Positions 32,091-41,444 of a DNA stretch of 64,000 nucleotides are shown here, one piece after another (the stretch's first letter is position 1; each line of letters starts with the position of its first letter). This stretch comes from Micromonospora chokoriensis (lineage in GTDB: Bacteria > Actinomycetota > Actinomycetes > Mycobacteriales > Micromonosporaceae). The translations under genes were made by a program, and so were the position numbers. The notes under the pieces are model-generated. The model had not been told where the DNA came from, ran no database searches, and saw nothing but the letters and a program-made list of their open reading frames with translations. The DNA is taken from the NCBI RefSeq assembly GCF_900091505.1, contig NZ_LT607409.1, forward strand, positions 186,001-250,000, given 5' to 3'.

Positions 32091-35000
32091 CCCGGGCATC
32101 ACCGGCGACGGTGTCGAGGGTCGAATCATCACGTTCTACTCGTACAAGGGCGGCACCGGTCGCACCATGGCGCTCGCCAACGTGGCCTGGATCCTGGCGT
32201 CCAACGGCTACCGGGTGCTCGCCGTCGACTGGGACCTGGAGTCCCCCGGTCTGCACAAGTATTTTCACCCGTTCCTCCTCGACAAGGACCTGCGGACCTC
32301 GACCGGGGTCATCGACATGGTCCGTGACTACGCCGAGGCTGTCGTTCGACCGTTGGAGGAGACCGAGGACGAGGACTGGCTGGGCAGCGCGGCCGACGTG
32401 CTGCACCACGCCGTCTCGCTGCACTGGGACTTCCTCGCTCCCACCTCGGCCGTCCGACCAACCGCGGGTCCGGTTCCCCAGGGCAGTCTGGACCTCCTGC
32501 CGGCCGGCAGACAGGACACGGCGTACACCAAGGCCGTGAGCACGTTCGACTGGCAGGCGTTCTTCGAGAAGTTGGGCGGCAACAGCTTCCTCGACGCGCT
32601 GGCCGCCAGCATGCGCGAGCACTACGACTACGTGCTGATCGACAGTCGCACCGGTGTCAGCGACGGCGCCGGCATCTGCACCGTGCGACTGCCCGATGCC
32701 GTGGTGACGTCGTTCACGCTCAACGACCAGAGCATCGACGGAGCTGCCGGCGTCACCCGGTCCATCATCCGGCAGCGCGGCGACCGGCCGGTCCGGATCC
32801 TGCCGGTGCCGATGCGGGTCGACAACGCCGAGCAGCTCAAGTTGGAAGCGGGGCGTGACCACGCGCGCCGCCGCTTCGCACCGCTGCTGCCGCGCACCTC
32901 AGCCGAGGAGAGCGACAGATACTGGGGCGAGATCGAGATCCCCTACCAGCCCTACTACGCGTACGAGGAGATCCTGGCGGGGTTCGGCGACCGGGCGCAC
33001 CACGAGGGCACCCTGCTCGCCGCCTACGAGCGACTCGCCAGGGCGATCACCGAGAACGCCGTCGACAGCCTGCCGCCCATGGAGGATCGGCTGCGCCGCC
33101 AGTGGTTGGCCAAGTTCGAGCGGCAGCGCATCTCCGGTGCGACACCCGACGTGTTCATCAGCTATGTCTCCCTCGACCGGTCCTGGGCCGAGTGGGTCCG
33201 CGACGAGCTCCGGTCGGCGGGCCTGCACACGGTGATGCGGGAGGTCGACTTCCCGGCCAGCCCTGGTGGCGGGGCGGCGACGGCCGTCGGTTTCAAGGAC
33301 GCCGCCCGGCTGGTGGTGCTGCTGTCCCAGGAATACATGCAGTCGCCGAACGCCGGCGAGTTGTGGGCCCAGGCCACCACCTTCGAGGCGGGCAGCGGCG
33401 GCACCTTCCTGGTGCCCGTCCGGCTGGACAATTCCCGCGCGCCGGCGGTGTTCCTGGAGCGGGTTCCGGTGGACCTGGTGGGCGCCAGCGAGGAGGAGGC
33501 CGCCAGCCGGTTGCTCGAAGCGCTGGACCATCCCGCCCGTCCGGCGACCGACCCGGAGGGCGCCGGGCAACGCCGCCGGTTCCCGGGCAACGAACCGCCG
33601 GTCTGGAGGGTGCCGCTGCCGCGTAACGTCCAGTTCGTCGGCCGCAGCCCGCTCCTGGAGGAGATGCGCGACTGGCTGTCGTCGGCCGAGGCCCGGCACA
33701 CCCCGCTCGCGCTGCACGGTCTGGGCGGCGTCGGCAAGAGCCAGATCGCTTTGGAGTACGCCTACCGCTTCCGCGCCGAGTACGACGTCGTCTGGTGGAT
33801 CTCCGCACAGCAGCCGAGCGTGATGCGGCTCGCCCTGGCCTCGCTCGCCGACCGGCTGGCCGCCAAGGCGGACACGCCGCTCGGGGGCAACGTCGCCGAG
33901 CGGGTCCAGTGGGTGCTGGACGCCCTGCGTCGGGGCGACCCGTACCGGCGGTGGCTGTTGGTGCTGGACAACGCCGACGACCCGGCCGATTTGCACGACC
34001 TCATGCCGCAGGGCGCCGGGCACGTCCTCGTCACCACGCGCAACCACGTCTGGGCGCGGCATGCCCGCAACTTCGAGGTGGGCGCCTTCGACCGGGCGGA
34101 GAGCACCACGTTGCTCCGTCGGCGGATCCCCCGCCTGCCCCTGGCCGACGCGGAGATGGTCGCCGCGCGCCTGGGCGACCTGCCGCTCGCCGTGGAACAG
34201 GCCGGGGCGTGGTTGGCGACCACCGGCGAGTCGGCCACGCAGTACCTGCGGCGGCTGCGGCGTTACCTGCCCGGCATGCTCTCCGACGAGTTGCCCACCG
34301 ACTACCGGCAGACCGGCGCGGAGCCGTGGCTCGTCTCGCTGGAGAGCCTGCGGGAGCGCAACCCGGCGGCGGCGAAGCTGCTGGAGGTCTGCGCGTTCTT
34401 CGCCGCCGAGCCGATCCCGATGTCCCTGCTCTACGACGACAGCTTCGTCAACGTGCTGCTCCCCTACGACCCGTCGGTACGCGATCCCCTGCTCATGGGT
34501 CGCGCGTTGCGGGACGTCGGCCGCTACTCGTTGGCCCGCATCGACAACGTCCGCGGACGCACCCCGGACGGCGGTGACGACGGCAACCAGGCCAGCCTGC
34601 GTATGCACCCACTTGTGCAGGAGCTGATCCGGGAGTCGCTGTCCGACGAGGCCAAGGCGGAGAACCGGCGGCACGTGCACGCGATCCTCGCCGCCGCCAA
34701 CCCGAAGGACCCCGACCAGCCCCGCAACTGGCCGGTCTACGCCGATCTCTGGCCGCACCTGCTGCCGTCGAAGACCCTCAACTCACCGCAGCCGGAGGTT
34801 CGGCAACTGTTGCTGGACGTGGCCCGTTACATGTGGACCCGGGTCGACTTCGCCACCTGCTCGGAGCTGGCCGAGAAGGCGATCGAGGCGTGGCGGGCGG
34901 AGCACGGCGCGGACGACCCGCCGACCCAGATGATGCGCTTCCACCTCGCCAACGCGCTGCGCCTCGAAGCGCAGTACAAGGCCGCGTACGAGATCGATCG

Positions 35001-36117
35001 GGACGTGTACCAGCGGCTCTCCGACACTCTCGGCGAGAACCACGAGTACACGGTGATCGTGGCCGGCAGTCTCGCCGCGGACCTGCGCGCGCTGGGGTTC
35101 TTCGAACGGGCGCGCGAGTTGGACACCCGGACGGAGGAGTTGGCCCGCGAGGTGTTCGGCGAGGAGCACTCGCGGGCGCTGATCGCCGCGCACAACCTGG
35201 CCCTGTCGCTGCGCCTGGTCGGTGACCTGCGGGGGGCGTTGCGGCTCAACGAGCGCACGTTGACGCGCCGCCGCGACACCCTCGGGCCGATGCACCCGTT
35301 CACCCTCTTCTCCGAGGGGCAGTACGGCCGGGACCTCCGCGACACCGGCGACCTCACCGAGTCCCGACGGGTGCTGGAGGCGGCCGTGCAGGCGGACCGG
35401 CAGGTGCTCGGGGAGGAGGACAGCGAGACCCTCCGGGCGAGCAAGAGCTACGCGGTGACCCTACGGAAGCTGGGCGAGTTCGAGCGGGCGCACGCGTTGA
35501 GCGCGGACGTGCTGGTCCGTTCCCGCCGCCGGCACGGCCCCGACCATCCGGACGTGCAGGCGGCGGCGATGAATCTGGCCTGTGACGAGTCCGCCCTGGA
35601 GGACGACGCGGGCGCGCTCCGCCGGGCGCGCCCGGTGTACCGCTGGTATCGGGACGCGATGGGCGAGGACCATCTGTTCACCCTGGCGTACGGCAACAAC
35701 CTGGCCATCTTCCTGCGGAAGGCGGGGGACCTGGACGCGGCGTTCGCGTTGTCCGACGAGGTCGTCAACCGGTTCACCGAACAGATCGGCGCCGACCACC
35801 CGTACACGTTGGCGGCGAACATCAACCTCGCCAACTGTTGGTACGGGCGTCGGGAGTTCGCGGCGGCCCTCGCCACCGACCAGGACTGCTACGAGCGGGC
35901 CCAGCGCATCCTCGGCCCGTCGCACCCGGACACTCTGGCGGTGGCGAACAACCTGGCCACGAGTTTGAGTGTCGCCGGGGACCACCGGGGTGCCCGCGCC
36001 CTGCGTGACTCGGTGATGCCACTCTTCCGCCGGGTCCTGGGTGAGCACCACCCGAACACCATCGCACTGGTCGAGGCGAACCGCCTCAACTGCGATCTGG
36101 AACCGCCACCGACGTGA
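32074..36117 (+). CDS. fxsT: FxSxx-COOH system TPR protein: ParA-like ATPase + TIR + NB-ARC + TPR fusion
   Basis: 1347 residues from GTG, with AGGA five bases upstream, overlapping fxsC. Four modules are visible. A ParA/MinD-like ATPase (1-350) has the motif KGGTGRT at 25-31, with Arg in place of the final Lys, and VLAVDWDLESPG. A TIR domain (about 358-490) has DVFISYVSLDRSWAEWVRDE. An NB-ARC/STAND ATPase (about 530-850) has FVGRSPLLEEM, Walker A GLGGVGKS, RWLLVLDNADDPADL and the LPLAVEQAGAW helix. Finally, many TPR units run from about 900 to 1335, with repeated NLA, AR.LDE and RxLGxxHPxTL-type segments. The layout is that of a STAND sensor or scaffold. Its partner is expected to be the Fxs peptide or its enzymes. 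The 3' end overlaps the convergent HExxH gene by 32 bp. Confidence 0.9.
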   Translation: MTTSADPGITGDGVEGRIITFYSYKGGTGRTMALANVAWILASNGYRVLAVDWDLESPGLHKYFHPFLLDKDLRTSTGVIDMVRDYAEAVVRPLEETEDEDWLGSAADVLHHAVSLHWDFLAPTSAVRPTAGPVPQGSLDLLPAGRQDTAYTKAVSTFDWQAFFEKLGGNSFLDALAASMREHYDYVLIDSRTGVSDGAGICTVRLPDAVVTSFTLNDQSIDGAAGVTRSIIRQRGDRPVRILPVPMRVDNAEQLKLEAGRDHARRRFAPLLPRTSAEESDRYWGEIEIPYQPYYAYEEILAGFGDRAHHEGTLLAAYERLARAITENAVDSLPPMEDRLRRQWLAKFERQRISGATPDVFISYVSLDRSWAEWVRDELRSAGLHTVMREVDFPASPGGGAATAVGFKDAARLVVLLSQEYMQSPNAGELWAQATTFEAGSGGTFLVPVRLDNSRAPAVFLERVPVDLVGASEEEAASRLLEALDHPARPATDPEGAGQRRRFPGNEPPVWRVPLPRNVQFVGRSPLLEEMRDWLSSAEARHTPLALHGLGGVGKSQIALEYAYRFRAEYDVVWWISAQQPSVMRLALASLADRLAAKADTPLGGNVAERVQWVLDALRRGDPYRRWLLVLDNADDPADLHDLMPQGAGHVLVTTRNHVWARHARNFEVGAFDRAESTTLLRRRIPRLPLADAEMVAARLGDLPLAVEQAGAWLATTGESATQYLRRLRRYLPGMLSDELPTDYRQTGAEPWLVSLESLRERNPAAAKLLEVCAFFAAEPIPMSLLYDDSFVNVLLPYDPSVRDPLLMGRALRDVGRYSLARIDNVRGRTPDGGDDGNQASLRMHPLVQELIRESLSDEAKAENRRHVHAILAAANPKDPDQPRNWPVYADLWPHLLPSKTLNSPQPEVRQLLLDVARYMWTRVDFATCSELAEKAIEAWRAEHGADDPPTQMMRFHLANALRLEAQYKAAYEIDRDVYQRLSDTLGENHEYTVIVAGSLAADLRALGFFERARELDTRTEELAREVFGEEHSRALIAAHNLALSLRLVGDLRGALRLNERTLTRRRDTLGPMHPFTLFSEGQYGRDLRDTGDLTESRRVLEAAVQADRQVLGEEDSETLRASKSYAVTLRKLGEFERAHALSADVLVRSRRRHGPDHPDVQAAAMNLACDESALEDDAGALRRARPVYRWYRDAMGEDHLFTLAYGNNLAIFLRKAGDLDAAFALSDEVVNRFTEQIGADHPYTLAANINLANCWYGRREFAAALATDQDCYERAQRILGPSHPDTLAVANNLATSLSVAGDHRGARALRDSVMPLFRRVLGEHHPNTIALVEANRLNCDLEPPPT

Positions 36118-37996
36118 CCGACGGTTCGCCGTCGGGTTCGATGCCCGGTGCCGCCACGCAGGTCGCCGGCGCGAGCCAGCGGGACAGCTCCAACGGGTCC
36201 TCCGGGTGCCCGTCCGTACGCAGTTGCCGGTACACCGCGCGGCACAGCTCCGGGTCGGCCCCGCCGGTCTTCCGCGCCGCCGTCAACCGCTGCTCGGCGA
36301 GGGCCAGTCCGACCCAGGCGGACAGCAGTTCCGGGTCGGCGCACACCTGCCGGCGGTAGCTCTCGCGCGCGGCGAGGTCGTCCCCGGCGGCGAGGGCAAG
36401 GTCCCCGTCGGACGCCGTGGGCAGTGCGTCCACGAGGGGTTCCGCGCCGGTACGCAGCCGCCGGAACCGTTCCGGATCGGTCAGCCGCAGCCGGACCAGG
36501 TCGAGCCGCGGGCTGAGGCTCAGCCATCGGCCGTCGGCCGGCTCCACCCGCAGCACGACGGTGACGGCGGGGCACGGCAGTCCGGCCGCGCGGGCGGCGG
36601 CGAGCCGGCGTACGACGTGTGGGTCCGGGCGACGGTTCCGCAGCCGCCAGACCGTCCAGTGGTCCTCGGCGGCCTCCCGGGCGAGCTCGGCAGCTCCCTG
36701 ATCCACCGGGTCCCGCCAGTCGTCGATGACCCGCCGCAGGCCGGCGACGAATTCGCGGCCGGCGGCGGTCAGGCGGCCGAACGACTCGATGTCGGCGCAG
36801 GTGCGCGACACGCGGTCACGCCAACGGGCGAACTCCACCTCGGCCATCCGGGCCGGGCCGCCGGTGAGCAGCGCGCGACGCCCCCGCCAGAACTCGGTCA
36901 CCGCGATGAACGCGTACACGCCCTGGAGGGCGGCCCCGAGGGGGCGCGGGTCGTCGCGCCAGGGGGCGTAGTAGTAACGGTTGTCGTCGCGCTCGTAGAG
37001 GGGTTCGACGTCGAGCGTCGCACCGAGCTTGGCGTGCTGGAACTCGTGCAGCAGGCCGAGCGCGAACGCCTGCCCGTCGATCGGACGGGTCATCGAGACC
37101 GAACCGAACGCATCCATGCTGGTGACGTTGACCCCGGCGCTGACCGAGTCGGCGACCAGCGGCACGAGCCAGCCCAGCCCTTCGGCGATCGCCTCGGCGT
37201 GCCGGCGGTGGTGGCGTACCAGGATCGGCCACGCGTCGTCGAGCAGCCGTTGCCACTCGGCGACCTCGGCGGGTGTGAGTCGCTCGGCGGCGCAGAGCCG
37301 GTGCCGGTCCCGGTACGGGTCGAGGTCGTCGAGGGTGATCCGCAGCGTCAGCCCGTCGGCGGTGCTACGCAGTCGGTGCAGGCCGGACCAGCCGGCGCTC
37401 TCCGCGCCCGGCCCCACGTCCGACGGCGAGGCCGGTGACACCTCGACCGGCCCGATCAGGAGCCGCGACCCCACCCGCGAGATGGTCACCCGCTGCGTGT
37501 CCCCGACCCGCGCCAGCCCGAGCGTGGGCAGGTAGACGGCACCGCCGCGCGGCGCGACGCTGATCTCGAAGTCCATTCCGGCGCGGAGCGCCGCCACTGC
37601 GGCGAGCGACCCGAGCGCCGTCAACTCGGCTTCGACGGGCGATTCGGGTGCCGCCCGCACCACCAACCCGCCGGTCGTACGGCCGGCTGCCGCATCGGAC
37701 GTCGGAGTGGACGACACGGGTGTGCGCAGTCGCCGGAGCGCGCTGGCCAACCAGGCACCGGTGTGCGGCAGGGCCAACACCGCCGGCCCCGCCTCGGGTG
37801 ACCGGCCCGCCGCCGTCGCCCAGAGCCCGAAGTGCCGGCGGATCTCCGCCGAATCCACCGTGTCGAGCAGGACGCGCAGCTGGAGCATGCGTTTGCTCAC
37901 CTGGCCGTCGCGCAGCAGTCGGATGGTCCGCTGGTCACCGAGGCCGGCCGCGAGAGCCGCGAGGTCGTCGCGGGTGAGCCGGTGGTATCCCGTCAC
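36086..37996 (-). CDS. HExxH-motif peptide-modifying enzyme of the FxSxx-COOH system
   Basis: 636 residues from a GTG overlapping the fxsB stop (GTGA). The central block has LLHEFQHAKLGATLDVEPLY, with the metal-binding HEFQH, followed by YYYAPWRDDPRPLGAALQGV and YAFIAVTEFW. This matches the HExxH family found beside FxsB. Members of this family have been described as Fe(II)/2-oxoglutarate-type peptide beta-hydroxylases rather than proteases. The N-terminal 280 residues and C-terminal 200 residues, which include TPR-like helices, have no recognised signature. It is the last gene of the fxsA-fxsB-HExxH operon and presumably hydroxylates the FxsA peptide. Confidence 0.87.
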   Translation of the reverse strand: MTGYHRLTRDDLAALAAGLGDQRTIRLLRDGQVSKRMLQLRVLLDTVDSAEIRRHFGLWATAAGRSPEAGPAVLALPHTGAWLASALRRLRTPVSSTPTSDAAAGRTTGGLVVRAAPESPVEAELTALGSLAAVAALRAGMDFEISVAPRGGAVYLPTLGLARVGDTQRVTISRVGSRLLIGPVEVSPASPSDVGPGAESAGWSGLHRLRSTADGLTLRITLDDLDPYRDRHRLCAAERLTPAEVAEWQRLLDDAWPILVRHHRRHAEAIAEGLGWLVPLVADSVSAGVNVTSMDAFGSVSMTRPIDGQAFALGLLHEFQHAKLGATLDVEPLYERDDNRYYYAPWRDDPRPLGAALQGVYAFIAVTEFWRGRRALLTGGPARMAEVEFARWRDRVSRTCADIESFGRLTAAGREFVAGLRRVIDDWRDPVDQGAAELAREAAEDHWTVWRLRNRRPDPHVVRRLAAARAAGLPCPAVTVVLRVEPADGRWLSLSPRLDLVRLRLTDPERFRRLRTGAEPLVDALPTASDGDLALAAGDDLAARESYRRQVCADPELLSAWVGLALAEQRLTAARKTGGADPELCRAVYRQLRTDGHPEDPLELSRWLAPATCVAAPGIEPDGEPSVTSVAVPDRS

Positions 37997-39213
37997 GACC
38001 GCCCCCGGGGCATGGCTGCCAGATCCGCTCGGAGGCGTCGCTCGACGTGGGCGATGAGGTGCAGGAGGTCGGGACAGTAGACGGACGGGTTGGTGAAGCT
38101 TCCCGCCCGGTACCGGTGCGGATAGTTGCCGGCACCGCAGACCCGGTGCACCGGGCACGTACGGCAGGTGGCGGCGAGCGCGTCCACCCCGATCTGGCGG
38201 GCGATGACGGCGGGGTGGCGCAGCACGTCGTCGAAGGTGTCGGTGAAGACGGTCAAATCGGTGCCGACCGCGCCGGGGTAGGTGGAGCGCAACGTGTCGA
38301 CCTGCTCGTACGCCCCGTCGGTGTTGATCACCACGGCGGCCACGGGGCTCAGCCCGAGGGACTCCGTCCGGCTGCGCCCGCCGAACAGCAGGTTGATGAG
38401 TTCCTCGAAGAGGCGCACCCGGGTCAGCCGGGGTGAGGTGTCGTACCAGGCGTCGAAGGCTGTCGCCAACCAGGTGCCGTAGGGGCTCGGGTCGGCACCT
38501 CGCCGGGGCGGCGGCGCCTCCCAGTTGGCGTGCGGGAGCAGGAAGTCCACCATCGGCGGCCGGTACGACAGCAACGCCTCGTAGGTCTGTCCGGGGTCGG
38601 CGGCAAGGTCCACGACGCAGAGCACACCGGCGTACGCGTCGGGCCGCTCGGCGAGCAGGCGCAGGGCCCTGTCGACCTCGTCGTAGCTGCTGCGGCCCGA
38701 CGCGTACCGCCGGTGCCTGTCGTTCGCCGTCCGGTCGCCGTCGAGGCTCACGCCGATCCGCACCCGGGCGTCGGCCAGCAGGGTGAGGGCGTGTCGGGTC
38801 AGGAGGGTGCCGTTGGTCTGCACGGTGATCTGAGCCTGTGCCGGGGCGATCGCCTCCCGGAGTCGGCTCGCCATCCGGACCAGGTTGGGAGCACCGACGA
38901 GGAGCGGTTCGCCGCCGTGCAGGACGATCCGTACGGCGCTCTGCCGGTGGTCGTGGACGTGGTCGCGGATCCGCCGGCAGGCGTGGTCGAAGACGTCCGG
39001 GGCCATCAGCAGCGGGTCGGCGAGGGCGCTGCGGTCCGCCAGTTCGTACATGTAGCAGTAGTCGCAGGCCAGGTTGCAGCGGCTGTGGACCTTGAGAATG
39101 AACTCCGAGAACGGGACGGGCCGTGGGCGGGTGGACACGCCGCCCTCGGCCACCGTGGCGGCCCCCGTCGAGCCGCGCCCGCCGACCGGCATCCTCACAT
39201 CGCCGAGTTCCAC
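37993..39213 (-). CDS. fxsB: FxsB radical SAM/SPASM peptide maturase
   Basis: 406 residues from a GTG at 39213. Internal starts (GTG 39198, ATG 39192, or a GTG giving VSTRPRPVPF with GAGGGCG upstream) are also possible, and the first one overlaps fxsA. The radical SAM motif is CNLACDYCYMYE. The SPASM-type C-terminal cluster region has CRTCPVHRVCGAGNYPHRYR and a late Cys in SVYCPDL. FxsB enzymes belong to the three-residue cyclophane-forming group with XyeB and GrrM. They crosslink an aromatic side chain to the beta carbon of the residue two positions later in the precursor C-terminus. The substrate is the FxsA peptide encoded just upstream. Confidence 0.92.
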   Translation of the reverse strand: MELGDVRMPVGGRGSTGAATVAEGGVSTRPRPVPFSEFILKVHSRCNLACDYCYMYELADRSALADPLLMAPDVFDHACRRIRDHVHDHRQSAVRIVLHGGEPLLVGAPNLVRMASRLREAIAPAQAQITVQTNGTLLTRHALTLLADARVRIGVSLDGDRTANDRHRRYASGRSSYDEVDRALRLLAERPDAYAGVLCVVDLAADPGQTYEALLSYRPPMVDFLLPHANWEAPPPRRGADPSPYGTWLATAFDAWYDTSPRLTRVRLFEELINLLFGGRSRTESLGLSPVAAVVINTDGAYEQVDTLRSTYPGAVGTDLTVFTDTFDDVLRHPAVIARQIGVDALAATCRTCPVHRVCGAGNYPHRYRAGSFTNPSVYCPDLLHLIAHVERRLRADLAAMPRGRS

Positions 39214-39368
39214 CCGGCGACCGCCTCCTGCGGGCGATCGATCTCGTCGAGAATTCGGCGTAGCGAGTGGGCGAACACCGACTGGTCCAGCTCCTGAAGG
39301 TCGGCGAGGCTCACCTCGCTGAGATCAACGAGGGTGCCCTGAGGTGCGCCATCGGTCGTATCCATCAT
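39195..39368 (-). CDS. fxsA: FxSxx-COOH-type precursor peptide FxsA, with Trp in place of Phe (C-terminus WNSAM)
   Basis: 57 residues, starting MMDTTDGAPQGTLVDLSEVS. A longer frame to 39410 is open but unlikely. The body (LVDLSEVSLADLQELD and SVFAHSLRRILDEIDRPQE) fits the FxsA family leader. The C-terminus is AGWNSAM followed directly by TGA; I checked the codons on the - strand (GCC GGG TGG AAC TCG GCG ATG TGA). The family signature is F-x-S-x-x-COOH, so here Trp occupies the aromatic position and Ser keeps its place. A cyclophane between Trp and the Ser beta carbon is the expected product. The fxsB start overlaps its end. Confidence 0.85.
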   Translation of the reverse strand: MMDTTDGAPQGTLVDLSEVSLADLQELDQSVFAHSLRRILDEIDRPQEAVAGWNSAM

Positions 39369-39640
39369 GATCCGTCCACCCGCGAAAAGGACTCGCGCCC
39401 GAGTGAGCAATGAATTGTGCGGAAGCCGCCGGGCCGAGACCCGTCACAACGCCGACCCCGCCGACGAACCGGGTCATCCTAGCGGCCGCACGCTGTTTGC
39501 GCGGTGGGTCAGGCGGGTCATCCGGTTCAACGCCACAGTGCGGCCCGCAGACATTGTTCTCGGCCATCCGTCCATGGAAAATCCGGCGTCCGGACGGGAA
39601 GGACCATCGATCCGGCAGCCGGCTACGTCGACACGTGTGA

Positions 39641-40717
39641 TCAGCCCCGACCGCAGCGTCGGCAGGTTCCACGCCGGCGCAGGTGGTACGCGTAGGTGGC
39701 CGCGCCGAGCGCCACGCCCCAGAGCGGCCAGAGCAACATCGGCGCCCCGGTCAGGCTGAGCCCGCCGGTGAGTTCCCAGAACTTCGGGTTGCTGAGCAGC
39801 CCCAGCGAGGCGGCGGTCACGGACAGGGCCACCACTGTGGCGGGCAGCACGGCCAGCTTCACCGGCACCCGCCGGCCGGCGAGGCCGACCACCCAGCGCG
39901 GGAACCGCTCGCCCCAGCGCTGCACCAGCCCAAGGGTGAGGATCGCGCCGACGGTGGCGAACGCGGCCAGCCCGAACCCGGCCCAGACCAGCCCGGTGTC
40001 CCGCATCTCGGTGAGGAATTCGCGGGAGATGCCGAGCGGGATGCCGGCCGCCCAGGCGAACCGGGTCACCGCGTACGTCAGCGGGATGGCCGCGGCGATG
40101 CCGGCGGCCCACCGACCCCAGCGGGTGGCGGCGGCCGGGGTGGTCCACCGCCGGCCGGTGTCGGCGCGACCGCAGCCGACGCAGGCCCCGGTGGTACGGC
40201 GCTGCCAGGTGAGCACCGCACCGGCCAGCAGCAACCCGCCGGCCAGCGCCGCGAACCGGGCGAACAGCGCCCAGGTGAAGACGTCGGCGTAGTCGACCGG
40301 CGGCCAGCCGAACGGCGCCCCGACGATCAGTATCGGCAGGTAGCCGAGGACGATCAGTACGCGGACGTCCGGCACGACCAGGACGAGCGCTAACGCCACC
40401 GCCCAGCCGTAGCCGGCGAGCATCGCCCGCAGCGGCCCGCGCGGGCGTGCCGCCGGGCGGCTCATCGCCAGGGCGGCCACCGCGGCGGTGAGCAGCACGC
40501 CGGCGAAGAGCGGGGTGGCCACCTCGACCGGCACCAGGCGCAGCAGGCTGACGTCGCCGCCGTTGCTGTCGTTCGGGCCGAGCGGGTAGCCGGCGTCGGT
40601 GAGCATGCTGACCAGGGCCAGCACGCCCCACAGACCGAGCCAACCGGCGGCCAGTGGGGCGAGCCGGTCCGGCCGGCGGGAGCCGGCCCGGGACGGGAAG
40701 ACATCGTTTTTCGTCAT
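39641..40717 (-). CDS. Multi-pass membrane protein with cysteine pairs
   Basis: 358 residues, about eight to ten transmembrane helices, starting MTKNDVFPSRAGSRRPDRLA. Two cytoplasmic Cys pairs stand out: CVGCGRADTGRRW between helices at about residue 178, and CRRCGRG at the extreme C-terminus. They could form zinc-ribbon-like sites or a split ribbon. No family with known function was recognised. It lies 77 bp from the start of the two-component operon downstream on the same strand, so the two may be linked in regulation. Confidence 0.75.
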   Translation of the reverse strand: MTKNDVFPSRAGSRRPDRLAPLAAGWLGLWGVLALVSMLTDAGYPLGPNDSNGGDVSLLRLVPVEVATPLFAGVLLTAAVAALAMSRPAARPRGPLRAMLAGYGWAVALALVLVVPDVRVLIVLGYLPILIVGAPFGWPPVDYADVFTWALFARFAALAGGLLLAGAVLTWQRRTTGACVGCGRADTGRRWTTPAAATRWGRWAAGIAAAIPLTYAVTRFAWAAGIPLGISREFLTEMRDTGLVWAGFGLAAFATVGAILTLGLVQRWGERFPRWVVGLAGRRVPVKLAVLPATVVALSVTAASLGLLSNPKFWELTGGLSLTGAPMLLWPLWGVALGAATYAYHLRRRGTCRRCGRG

Positions 40718-40793
40718 GCTCCCAGCGTCGACGGACAGCCGCCGGATTCCCTCCCGGCAGGCGGTGAACCCGCTCCCCCGGGCGAGGGAACCG

Positions 40794-41444
40794 TCAACCG
40801 GACGGGGTGACGAAGCCGGACTCGTAGGCGGCGATCACCGCCTGGGTGCGGTCGCGGGCGCCCAGCTTGGCCAGCACGTTGCCGACGTGCGTCTTGACCG
40901 TCTCCACGCCGACCACCAGGTGCGCGGCGATCTCCGGGTTGGACCGGCCGGTGGTCATCAACCGGAGCACCTCGGCCTCCCGTTCGGTGAGCCGCGCGGC
41001 GCGCAGCCGGTCGCCGCCCGCCGGCCCGTACGCGCCGACCAGCTGACGGATCGCGGCCGGGAAGAGCAGCGACTCCCCCGCCGCGACCACCCGGACGGCC
41101 TCCACCACCTCGGCGGGCCGGGCCCGTTTGAGCAGGAAGCCGGAGGCGCCGGCGCGCAGCGCCTCGTAGACGTACTCGTCGTTGGCGAACGTGGTGACGA
41201 CCAGCACCCGGGGCGGGTCGGCGGAGGTGGTCAGCAGGTGTCGGGTGGCCTGGATGCCGTCGATGCCGGGCATCCGCACGTCCATCAGCACCACGTCGGG
41301 CCGGTGCCGGGCCACCAGCGGCGGCACCTCGGCGCCGTCGGCGGCTTCGGCGAGGACGCGCAGGTCGGGTTGGGCGTCGATGATGGCCCGCAGTCCGATC
41401 CGGATCAGTTCGTCGTCGTCGACGATGAGCACGCCGGTGGTCAT
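40794..41444 (-). CDS. NarL/LuxR-type response regulator
   Basis: 216 residues. The receiver domain (about 1-120) has VDDDELIRIG acidic residues, the phospho-acceptor in DVVLMDVRMPGIDGI and the conserved Lys in FLLKRARPAEV. The C-terminal LuxR HTH has LTEREAEVLRLMTTGRSNPE and VKTHVGNVLAKLGARDRTQA. It overlaps the histidine kinase gene by ATGA and is the response partner of that kinase. Targets are unknown; the membrane protein gene lies upstream on the same strand. Confidence 0.94.
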   Translation of the reverse strand: MTTGVLIVDDDELIRIGLRAIIDAQPDLRVLAEAADGAEVPPLVARHRPDVVLMDVRMPGIDGIQATRHLLTTSADPPRVLVVTTFANDEYVYEALRAGASGFLLKRARPAEVVEAVRVVAAGESLLFPAAIRQLVGAYGPAGGDRLRAARLTEREAEVLRLMTTGRSNPEIAAHLVVGVETVKTHVGNVLAKLGARDRTQAVIAAYESGFVTPSG

